Assembly (NCBI RefSeq): GCF_000472705.1
Contig: NZ_AXAE01000008.1
Coordinates: 62,001-126,000, forward strand
Length of the DNA stretch: 64,000 nt
Direction of reading: 5' to 3'
Source of the DNA: Mesorhizobium erdmanii USDA 3471
GTDB lineage: Bacteria > Pseudomonadota > Alphaproteobacteria > Rhizobiales > Rhizobiaceae
Below, in pieces: positions 48,575-55,632 of the stretch (positions within the stretch are counted from its first letter, which is position 1; each line of letters opens with the position of its first letter). Below the pieces are notes generated by a model. It searched no databases. It worked only from the letters and a program-made list of their open reading frames with translations, and was not told where the DNA came from. The position numbers and the translations under genes are program-made.

Positions 48575-49789
48575 ATGACTACCCCTGTTTTGTCAGACCG
48601 CGATGTGCGTGTCCCGGATCGCAATGTGCGTATCCCGGACCGCGACACGCGTATCGATGTATTGCGCGCATTGGCGCTGCTGACCATTTTCATCGATCAT
48701 GTGCCGGGCACCGCCTTCGAGACCCTGACCTACAAGAATTTCGGTTTCTCCGACGCCGCCGAGGCATTCGTGCTGATTTCGGGTATCTCGGTGGCGCTCG
48801 CCTACGGCACCAAGTTCCGGCCGGGCGGCAGGCTGCTGGCCACATTGAAGATGTGGCGACGGGCAGGGATGCTCTACGTTGCCCATATCGTCACGACGAT
48901 GGTGGTGATCGCCTTGTTCTGCACCGTGGCGGTGTTTACCAAGCGGCCGGACCTGCTGAAACTGATCAACATCGAGCCGTTGATGAGGAACACGCCGGAA
49001 GTGCTGGTCGGCATCGTCACGCTCGGCCATCAGCTCGGCTACAACAACATCCTGCCGGTCTATGCCGCGCTGCTGCTGATGGCGCCGGCCTTCGTCCTGT
49101 TGATCAGCTACCGTCCCGTCGCGGCGCTTGTCGCGTCCGCTGTGCTGTGGCTTGTCGCCGGCATCTGGCAGATCGCCCCGCCGAATTATCCCGAGCCAGG
49201 ATTCTGGTTCCTGAATCCTCTGTCCTGGCAGTTCCTGTTCAATATCGGCGTCGCCGCCATGCTGCATGTCAGGCGCGGCGGCGTCATTCCGGTCAACCGG
49301 TGGTTGGTCGGCTCAGCGGTCGCCTATGTGGTGACGGCATCGGTCTGGGTGCACAGTCCGCTCTGGGGACAGATCACGTGGTTCAAGCTGCCGGTGGTGA
49401 TCGGCGGTTTCGACAAGACGTTCCTGTCGCTGCCGCGGCTGCTGCATATCCTGGCGGTCAGCTACCTCTTCGTCGCCTTGCCGGCGCTGTCGAACCTGTT
49501 TCGCACCAGCCCCGACCATCCGCTGGCGATACTGGGCAAACGCTCGCTGCCGGTGTTCATCGCGGGCACGGTGATCGCCATGGTCGCGCAGGTGATGAAG
49601 CTGATCAATCCGGGCGGGCTTGCCTATGACGGCCTGCTGCTGTCGGCCGGCATCGCCATGCAGTTCGCGCTGGCCTTCTATCTCGAGTGGCTGTCGACCA
49701 TCGGCGGCTCGGGCAAGGTCCGCACGACGCCAAAGGATATCATGCCGGTCTCTCTCGGCATCTCCGCCGTGGCAAGGGCCAATCGCTGA
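48575..49789 (+). CDS. opgC: OpgC family membrane acyltransferase
   Basis: A 404-residue integral membrane protein of the OpgC family with about ten TM segments. The family head DVLRALALLTIFIDHVPGT, YKNFGFSDAAEAFVLISGIS and the HVRR-containing loop are readable. OpgC succinylates periplasmic osmoregulated glucans. Before the first helix the N-terminus holds three tandem 21-base repeats (48596-48658), coding DRDVRVP-DRNVRIP-DRDTRID, an unusual feature. ATG 48575 has GAGG ten bases upstream; TTG 48569 is possible. It converges with the lacI gene eight bases away. Confidence 0.85.
   Translation: MTTPVLSDRDVRVPDRNVRIPDRDTRIDVLRALALLTIFIDHVPGTAFETLTYKNFGFSDAAEAFVLISGISVALAYGTKFRPGGRLLATLKMWRRAGMLYVAHIVTTMVVIALFCTVAVFTKRPDLLKLINIEPLMRNTPEVLVGIVTLGHQLGYNNILPVYAALLLMAPAFVLLISYRPVAALVASAVLWLVAGIWQIAPPNYPEPGFWFLNPLSWQFLFNIGVAAMLHVRRGGVIPVNRWLVGSAVAYVVTASVWVHSPLWGQITWFKLPVVIGGFDKTFLSLPRLLHILAVSYLFVALPALSNLFRTSPDHPLAILGKRSLPVFIAGTVIAMVAQVMKLINPGGLAYDGLLLSAGIAMQFALAFYLEWLSTIGGSGKVRTTPKDIMPVSLGISAVARANR
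48596..48658 (+). repeat. Three 21-base tandem repeats inside opgC
   Basis: Units 48596-48616, 48617-48637 and 48638-48658 are aligned in phase with codons. The first two differ at only a few bases; the third is more diverged. The encoded unit is DR(D/N)(V/T)R(V/I)(P/D). In-frame unit length means copy-number changes would leave the protein in frame. Confidence 0.85.
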
Positions 49790-49797
49790 CAGGCGGT

Positions 49798-50874
49798 TCA
49801 GCCGCGCGGTGCGGCCGACGAGGCGCGCACGATCAATTCGACCGGCAGCAACTGCCGGCTGACCTTGCCGTCGCTCTCCAGGATCGCCTTGACGGCAAGG
49901 CGGCCCATCTCGGCTATCGGCTGGGCGATCGTGGTCAAGGGCGGCTCGGACACGATTGCTTCCGGCACGCCGTCGAACCCGACAACGGAAACATCGTTGG
50001 GGACGTTGAGCTTGCGCGCGCTCAGCCATTCGAGCGTCACCAGGGCTATTTTGTCCGACATCGCCAGTATGGCCGTGGGCGGCTCCTTGGCCGCGAAGAT
50101 TGTTTCGAGCCCCGCTTTCGTGCTCGCCGCATCGTTGGCGGTCTCGTAGACGGGCACTCTGGACGTGTCGACACCGACGCGCGAAAGCTCCTGGAAGTAG
50201 CCGGTGAGCCGGTCGCGTGTACCCGCATAGGTCGCGGTGCGAACCTGCTCGGGTGAAACGAGGCCCGTGCTGCCGTCGGCAAAAGACAGCGCCAGAACGG
50301 CAAAGCGGCGATGTCCGAGACCCGTGAGATGGCGGGCTGCCAGGCTGGCGCCGGCGACGTTATCGACGCCGATCGCGGCGACCGCTCCATCTTGGGAGTC
50401 CAGGTCTAGGGCCACGAAGGGCAGCTTGCGCTCACGCGCCAGTTCCACCAGGCGCGAACCGCCTTCGATGCAGAAGACGATGAAGCCGTCGACCAGGGCG
50501 CTCTGGATGTTCCAGGCAAGCTGTTCGTTGTTGGCGGCCGAGACCAGGGAGATACCGGCTCCCGTGGCGTCGCAGGCCTGCGAGATGCTCGCCATCATGA
50601 CCCGCGCGAAGGGATCGTCGAAAAAGTAGGAGAGGGGCTCGGCGGTGGCGACGCCGATGGCGTTGACCTTGCCGGCTCGCAACAAGCGACCCTTGGGGTC
50701 CGGCCCGCCATAGCCCATCGCCTCGGCCGCGGCCTTGACCCGTTCGCGGACCTCGTCGCGCACGATCTCGGGACGGCTGAAGACATTGGATGCGGTGCCA
50801 TGCGAAACCCCGGCGGCCTTGGCGATATCAGCCAGACGGACGGGTCTTCGATTGCCTGCGGTGAGTGACGCCAT
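49798..50874 (-). CDS. LacI-family transcriptional regulator
   Basis: A 358-residue regulator. The N-terminal helix-turn-helix reads VRLADIAKAAGVSHGTASNVFSRPEIV, the hinge helix region is NAIGV-like further on, and the C-terminal periplasmic-binding fold ends with GFDGVPEAIVSEPPLTTIAQP. LacI proteins sense a sugar or related ligand. ATG 50874 follows AGGAGG at eight bases. Three near-identical palindromes TTGGATCGATTCAA lie between this gene and the two micro-genes at 51038 and 51236, with one directly over its own promoter, so autoregulation and control of the micro-genes is the strongest inference. Confidence 0.93.
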   Translation of the reverse strand: MASLTAGNRRPVRLADIAKAAGVSHGTASNVFSRPEIVRDEVRERVKAAAEAMGYGGPDPKGRLLRAGKVNAIGVATAEPLSYFFDDPFARVMMASISQACDATGAGISLVSAANNEQLAWNIQSALVDGFIVFCIEGGSRLVELARERKLPFVALDLDSQDGAVAAIGVDNVAGASLAARHLTGLGHRRFAVLALSFADGSTGLVSPEQVRTATYAGTRDRLTGYFQELSRVGVDTSRVPVYETANDAASTKAGLETIFAAKEPPTAILAMSDKIALVTLEWLSARKLNVPNDVSVVGFDGVPEAIVSEPPLTTIAQPIAEMGRLAVKAILESDGKVSRQLLPVELIVRASSAAPRG

Positions 50875-50892
50875 TGTGCGTGCCTCCTGACA

Positions 50893-50926
50893 TGCATTTA
50901 GCACGTTCCGGATTTGCATCTAGCAC
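50893..50926. repeat. Pair of 12-base direct repeats upstream of lacI
   Basis: TGCATTTAGCAC (50893-50904) and TGCATCTAGCAC (50915-50926) differ at one base and start 22 bases apart, about two helical turns. They lie between lacI and its nearest palindrome, near the likely lacI transcription start. Direct repeats at this spacing suit binding by a dimeric activator on one DNA face (inference). Confidence 0.5.
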
Positions 50927-50931
50927 TTTCG

Positions 50932-50945
50932 TTGGATCGATTCAA
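50932..50945. promoter_or_regulatory. LacI-type operator 1 (TTGGATCGATTCAA)
   Basis: A 14-base imperfect palindrome (perfect consensus TTGnATCGATnCAA) with the central CG usual for LacI-family operators. It lies 58 bases upstream of the lacI start codon and 36 bases from operator 2. Confidence 0.75.
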
Positions 50946-50980
50946 ATTTTGCTTGACCGGAGATGCCTGAGAGTCTACTT

Positions 50981-50994
50981 TTGAATCGATCCAA
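50981..50994. promoter_or_regulatory. LacI-type operator 2 (TTGAATCGATCCAA)
   Basis: Exact reverse complement of operator 1. It lies 43 bases upstream of the first micro-gene's ATG, where a promoter is expected. Centre-to-centre distance to operator 1 is 49 bases, compatible with cooperative binding or a small loop. Confidence 0.75.
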
Positions 50995-51037
50995 TATGGC
51001 GGATTTGTTCCGCGAAATGACTTTAGAGAGGTGCGCC

Positions 51038-51175
51038 ATGCATCCCGTCAACTATCTGTTCGAAGACATCTATCGCAACGATATCGGGTCGGGCGCCAGC
51101 AGATCTAGGCGCCAGGAGGGAGCCGGCCCACGGGTTCGCAATCTCCGCTTCCTCGTGGAGCGCAAGCGCAACTGA
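51038..51175 (+). CDS. Micro-protein A of the LacI-linked paralogous pair (45 residues)
   Basis: A 45-codon gene, ATG 51038, with AGAGAGG six bases upstream. It encodes MHPVNYLFEDIYRNDIGSGA and later RVRNLRFLVERKRN at the C-terminus. The head (MHP, LFEDIYRN) and the Arg-rich tail (R-x-R-x-L-x-F-x-x-E-R) are shared with the next gene, and the middle differs. Total charge is strongly basic after residue 20. No signal peptide or TM segment. Both parts are conserved as in a real protein family, so this is likely expressed. Function unknown. The longer frame from 50963 is rejected. Confidence 0.75.
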   Translation: MHPVNYLFEDIYRNDIGSGASRSRRQEGAGPRVRNLRFLVERKRN

Positions 51176-51201
51176 TCGGCACGACATTTTCGGTTGGTCG
51201 A

Positions 51202-51215
51202 TTGGATCGATTCAA
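51202..51215. promoter_or_regulatory. LacI-type operator 3 (TTGGATCGATTCAA)
   Basis: Identical to operator 1 and positioned 20 bases before the second micro-gene's RBS-ATG region. It lies between the two micro-genes, so the second has its own regulated promoter rather than just read-through. Confidence 0.75.
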
Positions 51216-51235
51216 TATTTAAAGGGAGAAAAACC

Positions 51236-51385
51236 ATGCATCCCATCAAGCACCTGTTTGAGGACATCTACCGCAACTACTGGGGCATCGCGCCGGCGGC
51301 CGAGCGGCCGGAAGCGCGGCGCCGCAGGAAATCGGCCGCGCGCAATCGCGATCTCTGGTTCCGCATCGAACGTTCCCGGGATTGA
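51236..51385 (+). CDS. Micro-protein B of the LacI-linked paralogous pair (49 residues)
   Basis: A 49-codon gene, ATG 51236, with AAAGGGAG seven bases upstream. It encodes MHPIKHLFEDIYRNYWGIAP, followed by an alanine/arginine-rich middle and the tail RNRDLWFRIERSRD. Compared with micro-protein A it is a paralogue with the same head and tail. It is basic, soluble and of unknown function. The initial eleven-residue helix-like head followed by an Arg-rich tail suggests a nucleic-acid- or membrane-surface-binding peptide, but this is speculation. Confidence 0.75.
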   Translation: MHPIKHLFEDIYRNYWGIAPAAERPEARRRRKSAARNRDLWFRIERSRD

Positions 51386-51402
51386 TCTCGGCGCGTCTGG
51401 CC

Positions 51403-51765
51403 TCAGGGACGCGGACGTACCAGGGCGGAAAGGGCTATCCCCAGCCAGCCGGCGATGAGCAGGGTGCCGCCGATCGGCGCCGACATCGGAAACAGTCTCG
51501 ATCCCAGGAAATCGCGGGCGAGGAGATCGCCCGCGAAAAGCAGCAACCCGGCGAGCAGGACAAAGCTCGCGATCCGTAGAAAGCGATTCGCGCCGATGAG
51601 GCCGACGGCCAGGAAGCCAGGCGCGTGCATCAACAGGAACGACGCGGCCGTGCCGGTGAAGGCGCCGCCGCGGTGCGCGGCGGCCGCCGACAGCGCCACG
51701 CCCGCCGCGCCGACAAGACCGCCGGCAAGCACGAGGAGACGGCTGGTTGGTTCGGTGGCATTCAT
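51403..51765 (-). CDS. DUF423 family membrane protein
   Basis: A 120-residue protein with four hydrophobic helices. The order LLVLAGGLVGAAGVALSAAAAH, the G-rich FLLMHAPGFLAVGLIG, and SAPIGGTLLIAGWLGIAL match DUF423 (YgdD-like). Function unknown. ATG 51765 begins MNATEPTSR; the longer frame to 51849 is not family-like. It is next to, but on the other strand from, the micro-genes. Confidence 0.82.
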   Translation of the reverse strand: MNATEPTSRLLVLAGGLVGAAGVALSAAAAHRGGAFTGTAASFLLMHAPGFLAVGLIGANRFLRIASFVLLAGLLLFAGDLLARDFLGSRLFPMSAPIGGTLLIAGWLGIALSALVRPRP

Positions 51766-51796
51766 GTCGGCTGGCTTCCTCTCGGGGTAGGCTGCC

Positions 51797-53047
51797 TCAG
51801 GACTCACTCGCTTCCAGCGCCATATGCCGGGTCCGCCGCGACTGGACAATCCAATTGTAGACGGCGCCGCCCGCCATCAGCACCGACGTGCCGAGAAACA
51901 CCGCCGGCATGCCGAAATGGCCGCCGACGAAGCCACCGGCCAGTGGCCCCGCGACCTGTCCGACATACTGCGCCGAAATCGCCAAGCCAAGCACGTTGCC
52001 GCCGACGCCGTCGGGAATGTTGTGACGGATGACGCTGGTGATGCAAGGCAGCAAGCCGCCAAGCGCCAGGCCCATCAGGAAGCGCAGACCGATCAACTGC
52101 CAGCCATTGGTGACGAATGCCTGTGGGATGAGCAACAGGGCCGAGACGGCCAAGGCGCCGACAACGACGTTCCAATGGCCGATACGGTCGGCAAGCTTGC
52201 CCAGCCATGAGGCCGACAGGATCGTTCCGAGCGCGGCCGCCGACATAACCACGCCGGCAACCATTGTCACCCGGCTCTGGTTCTCGATGAGCTGCTGCAC
52301 ATAGACGGTGATGATCGGCTCGATCGACATGGTGGCGAAGGCGAGCAGCATGCCGGTTGTCAGCATCGCCACCACCGGGCGCTTGTCGGGGATTTGTGAC
52401 CAGCCACTCTTCGGCTTTGCCGTCGAGGCGGCATTGGCTGGCTTCGGGCGCGGGGTCTCCTTGATCAGGAAGGTCGTCGCCAGGAAGGCGAGGAAGATGA
52501 CGCCGCCCGACAACAGGAAAGTGGTGCGGATGCCGATCAGCGGCGGCAGCGCGCCGCCAAGCAGGGGGCCGACCAGTGAGCCGGCCGTGATCCCGGCGGA
52601 GAGGACGCCCAGCGCCCAGCCGGAGCGCTCCTTGGGCGTCTGCATGGCCACCAATATTGTCGAACCCGAGGAATAGCCGCCGGCAAAGCCTATCAGCAGG
52701 CGCAGCAACACCAATTGCCAGACCGTCTCGACCATGCCCGTCAAGGACATGCAGATCGCCATGCCGAAGCTGGCGCGCACCAGCATCACTTTCCGGCCGT
52801 AACGGTCGCCCAGCCGTCCCCACAGTGGCGCGACCAAGGCGGCTGCGAAGAACGTCGCGCCATAGGCTATGCCGGACCACTGCACGATGGCCGCATGGCC
52901 CTGCGCGCCAAGCTGTTCGACATAGAGCGGCAGGAAAGGCAACAGCAGGGTCATGGCGATGAGCGTGCTGAACGAGCCCGCGAAACAGACGGCGAGATTG
53001 CGCCGCCAGTGGATGTTGTAGCCGCTTTGAGTGTGTTCTTGTGCCAT
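51797..53047 (-). CDS. MFS transporter (MdtG/TetA-like efflux)
   Basis: A 416-residue, 12-TM DHA1-type major facilitator. Motif A reads GRLGDRYGRKVML, and LLRLLIGFAGGYSSGS and GLLPCITSVIRHNIP are also typical. It resembles MdtG-like drug exporters. The gene diverges from a FadR-type GntR gene, and an operator-like palindrome lies 45 bases upstream of its start, so it is likely controlled by that regulator. Confidence 0.9.
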   Translation of the reverse strand: MAQEHTQSGYNIHWRRNLAVCFAGSFSTLIAMTLLLPFLPLYVEQLGAQGHAAIVQWSGIAYGATFFAAALVAPLWGRLGDRYGRKVMLVRASFGMAICMSLTGMVETVWQLVLLRLLIGFAGGYSSGSTILVAMQTPKERSGWALGVLSAGITAGSLVGPLLGGALPPLIGIRTTFLLSGGVIFLAFLATTFLIKETPRPKPANAASTAKPKSGWSQIPDKRPVVAMLTTGMLLAFATMSIEPIITVYVQQLIENQSRVTMVAGVVMSAAALGTILSASWLGKLADRIGHWNVVVGALAVSALLLIPQAFVTNGWQLIGLRFLMGLALGGLLPCITSVIRHNIPDGVGGNVLGLAISAQYVGQVAGPLAGGFVGGHFGMPAVFLGTSVLMAGGAVYNWIVQSRRTRHMALEASES

Positions 53048-53091
53048 TTCCTGCCTGCCCGATATCAGCGCTTGTTGCGGATACCATCTTG

Positions 53092-53110
53092 GGATACCAA
53101 ATTGGTATCC
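53092..53110. promoter_or_regulatory. GntR-type operator between MFS and gntR
   Basis: GGATACCAA-A-TTGGTATCC is a perfect inverted repeat with 9-base arms around a single A. A third copy of the half site (GGATACCAT, 53079-53087) stands 13 bases upstream. The location between a divergent transporter and a FadR-type regulator is typical of self-regulating pairs. Confidence 0.7.
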
Positions 53111-53164
53111 GTCATGAACTTCATGCCTGCTGCTGTCAATGCGGCTTCAAGAAAGGGCAGCCCA

Positions 53165-53830
53165 ATGTCGCAGATGCAGAATGTCGAACGGCAGTTACGC
53201 GAGATGATCCTCGGCCTCGAGGTCGGCCCCGGCGAGAAATTGACCGAGCGTTGGATCGAAGGCCGCTTCGGCGCTTCGCGCACCCCGGTCAGGGCAGCCC
53301 TGTTGCGCCTGGAAACCGAGGGCCTTGTGGGCAGGGATGGCCGCGGCTGGACCGTGTCGCCCATTAACCTCGCCGAACTCGAGCAGATCGCGGTCTATCG
53401 CGAGGCAGTCGAGGTCGCGGCCCTGCGGCTGACATGCGCGCACGTCGACGGGAGCGCCATCGACGTCATCGAGGCGATGCTCGATTCCTGCGACGAAAAC
53501 ACCGCGCGAGAGGAATGGCATCGCGTCGGCATGGATTTTCACATCGAACTGGCGCGCCTGTCGGGCAACGAATTCCTGTTCCGGGCGGTGCGCGATGCCA
53601 TGACGCGCCTGTCGCGCGCCCGCTGGCTGGAGGTGCGTGACGAAGCGGCGCTTGGCCGCGCCTGGGCCGAACATCGGGCCATTCTGGCGGCGGCACGTCT
53701 TGGCGATGCCGATGAAGCGGCGCGCCGGCTTTCGGACCATATCAGCGGCAGCCGCCACCGGCTGGTGACGTCGCTTGCCAACGACCGACGCGGCCTGCGC
53801 GCCAGGGGCTTTGCCGTCGTTGCTGCCTAG
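53165..53830 (+). CDS. FadR-subfamily GntR transcriptional regulator
   Basis: A 221-residue regulator. The winged helix (LTERWIEGRFGASRTPVRAALLRLE and RDGRGWTV) is followed by an FCD effector domain with FHIELARLSGN and an EHRAILAAARLGDADEAARRLSDH helix. ATG 53165 lies 55 bases beyond the palindrome at 53092-53110; an in-frame ATG at 53114 would abut the palindrome and is less likely. It probably represses the divergent MFS gene and itself. Confidence 0.88.
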   Translation: MSQMQNVERQLREMILGLEVGPGEKLTERWIEGRFGASRTPVRAALLRLETEGLVGRDGRGWTVSPINLAELEQIAVYREAVEVAALRLTCAHVDGSAIDVIEAMLDSCDENTAREEWHRVGMDFHIELARLSGNEFLFRAVRDAMTRLSRARWLEVRDEAALGRAWAEHRAILAAARLGDADEAARRLSDHISGSRHRLVTSLANDRRGLRARGFAVVAA

Positions 53831-53933
53831 CGCTGCCGGTCCGGGCTGGGCACTCGCCGGGCAAAAAAGCGCGTCCAGCTCCGCCGCGCACTTTCGGCCT
53901 CGCTTCGCGGATGCCGATGGCGTAAGAGCGGCA

Positions 53934-54194
53934 ATGGAAAACAACCGATTTGATACACCCGTGACCGTCAAGTCCGTCACGGCGGGAAGCACTCAGCTCT
54001 TGCGCACGGCCCGCGAGGCTTCCGATTACCTGCTCAACAGCTGGCCCGGCAAGCGCAGTCCCAAGCATCGCGCGGCGCTCCAGGCCTGCCACGACGCGCT
54101 GGCCGGCGACAAGCCGGCGATGAACGCCCGGCGCGCCTTCATCGCCGCGGCACGCGAAGTGGACGTTTTTGTCAGCGACAAGGCGCCCGCCTGA
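53934..54194 (+). CDS. DUF982 family protein
   Basis: An 86-residue protein with the DUF982 pattern: FDTPVTVK, a central ASDYLLNSWPGKRSPKHRAALQAC, AL-G and a C-terminal ARRAFIAAAREVDVFV. The family is almost confined to Rhizobiales and unstudied. ATG 53934 is chosen by the family start (MENNRFD). It lies 103 bases after the GntR gene, on the same strand, and ends at a hairpin. Confidence 0.82.
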   Translation: MENNRFDTPVTVKSVTAGSTQLLRTAREASDYLLNSWPGKRSPKHRAALQACHDALAGDKPAMNARRAFIAAAREVDVFVSDKAPA

Positions 54195-54220
54195 CGCAGG
54201 GCGATGTGGGTTGAGGCAAG

Positions 54221-54241
54221 GGCCCGCATTCGCGGGCCTTT
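54221..54241. terminator. Hairpin terminator between DUF982 and micro-protein genes
   Basis: GGCCCGC (54221-54227) and GCGGGCC (54232-54238) pair perfectly across ATTC, with TTT at the end in plus-strand direction. The two surrounding genes converge on it, so it may serve both. Confidence 0.6.
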
Positions 54242-54246
54242 AGCCG

Positions 54247-54393
54247 TCATTCCGCTGTGTCGGTCTCGGTCTCGGCCTCGGGCTTTGAACGTTCGCGCGC
54301 GGCAACCTTGGCCGCCAGCTTTTCAGCCTTCTTCGCCGCCTTCTGCCGGTCGCGTTCCTTGCGTTCCTGGTCGTAGTTTGGTGCTCGCGCCAT
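54247..54393 (-). CDS. Basic Lys/Arg/Ala-rich micro-protein (48 residues)
   Basis: A 48-codon gene with ATG 54393. It encodes MARAPNYDQERKERDRQKAAKKAEKLAAKVAARERSKP in shorter readable pieces: an MARAPNYDQERKER head, then a charged helix, then an acidic ETETDTAE tail. Such MARAPNYxQERKER proteins recur in Rhizobiales (recollection). It is likely a single amphipathic helix. AGGAGC lies 8 bases before the ATG. Confidence 0.7.
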   Translation of the reverse strand: MARAPNYDQERKERDRQKAAKKAEKLAAKVAARERSKPEAETETDTAE

Positions 54394-54591
54394 ATCGGCT
54401 CCTTTTGCCCTGCCTTGCGGCTCTGACCCTGCCTAGGAGCATTAGCCGTCAAACACAACAGCTGAAGCGACAGTGCGCGGACTGAGGTCTCGCAGATCCG
54501 CAGGGGCTTGCCAGATGGCCGCCACAATGATGTAGGAAACGCGGGGCGCCAGCGTATTGAGAGCTGCCCGTTTGTTTTGATCAAGTGAACC

Positions 54592-55563
54592 ATGGCTTCC
54601 ATTGCGCGAACGTCGGCAAAGGTTTTCTATTATGCGCGAAACGTCGCGCGCGATATCATTCCCCAAGCCTTGTTCCGCCGCAGGCTGGCCGTTCGCCTTG
54701 AAAAGGCCCGGCTTTGCGATGAGGCGGCGTGCCGCCGCTTGAACTATTACAACAAGCTGCAGGATGGTTTCGCGCCAAGCTCGAATGCCGTGCGCATCAG
54801 CAAGCTGCCCTTCACGCCGACCATGTACTACTACGACCTGAAGGAATTCGCCCGCTACTTCGATCCCGGATTGCTCATCGACATCGAATTCGGCGACGTC
54901 AGGAACGTGCCGAAAGTGCCTACGATCGTGAAGGACCGGCCGATCCGTGATGACGACAAGAACGCGATCATCATGAAGCTCGACAAGTTTCGTCACTTCC
55001 AGATGCCGGCCGATGCCATCTCGTTCGCCGACAAGCTGCCGGGCGTGGTCTGGCGCGGCGATCTCAACAATCCGATCAGGAAACGGTTTCTGCAAGCGGT
55101 GCGCGACCTGCCGTTCTGCGATGTCGGTTCGCACAAGCCGAACGCTCCGGCCGAATACGCCAAGCCCTTTCTCACCATCGGCCAGCACCAGCGCTACCGC
55201 TACATCGTCTCGCTCGAAGGCAATGACGTGGCGACCAACCTCAAATGGATCTTGAACTCGAAGTCGCTCTGCCTGATGCCGCCGCCGACTTACGAGACAT
55301 GGTTCGCGGAACGGCAGCTCGAGGCCAATGTCCATTATGTGCCGCTTTCAGCTGATTTCTCCGATGTTGCCGAACATGTAGCCTATTTCGAACGGCACCC
55401 GGCAGAGGCAGACCGCATCATTGCGGCCGCGAACGCCTATTGCCGGACATTCGCCAACGAACAGACCGAACAGGCGATCTCGCTGCTGGTGCTCTACAAA
55501 TATTTCGTGCTGAGCGGCCAGATCAAACCGGATGCCGAGGTCTGGCGCTATATTATGGGATGA
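54592..55563 (+). CDS. Glycosyltransferase family 90 (CAP10-like)
   Basis: A 323-residue protein with the GT90/CAP10 layout: VVWRGDLNNPIRKRF, VSLEGNDVATNLKWILNSKSL, and PPPTYETWFAERQLEANVHYVPL. These are the conserved nucleotide-sugar-binding and acceptor segments. GT90 enzymes add sugars, usually xylose or glucose, to polysaccharides or glycoproteins. In bacteria they occur in LPS/capsule modification. No LPS gene is nearby. A single gene starting 198 bases after the micro-protein. Confidence 0.85.
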   Translation: MASIARTSAKVFYYARNVARDIIPQALFRRRLAVRLEKARLCDEAACRRLNYYNKLQDGFAPSSNAVRISKLPFTPTMYYYDLKEFARYFDPGLLIDIEFGDVRNVPKVPTIVKDRPIRDDDKNAIIMKLDKFRHFQMPADAISFADKLPGVVWRGDLNNPIRKRFLQAVRDLPFCDVGSHKPNAPAEYAKPFLTIGQHQRYRYIVSLEGNDVATNLKWILNSKSLCLMPPPTYETWFAERQLEANVHYVPLSADFSDVAEHVAYFERHPAEADRIIAAANAYCRTFANEQTEQAISLLVLYKYFVLSGQIKPDAEVWRYIMG

Positions 55564-55582
55564 GCAATTCCTGCGTCAAAAC

Positions 55583-55608
55583 GCGGGACCCGGAGGGCTC
55601 GGGCCCGC
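55583..55608. terminator. Possible GC-rich hairpin terminator
   Basis: GCGGGACCC (55583-55591) and GGGCCCGC (55601-55608) pair with a one-base bulge. There is no T-run. It lies between the converging GT90 and aldo/keto reductase genes. Confidence 0.35.
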
Positions 55609-55632
55609 CGGGCTTCTCGTCAGAACCCGTAT

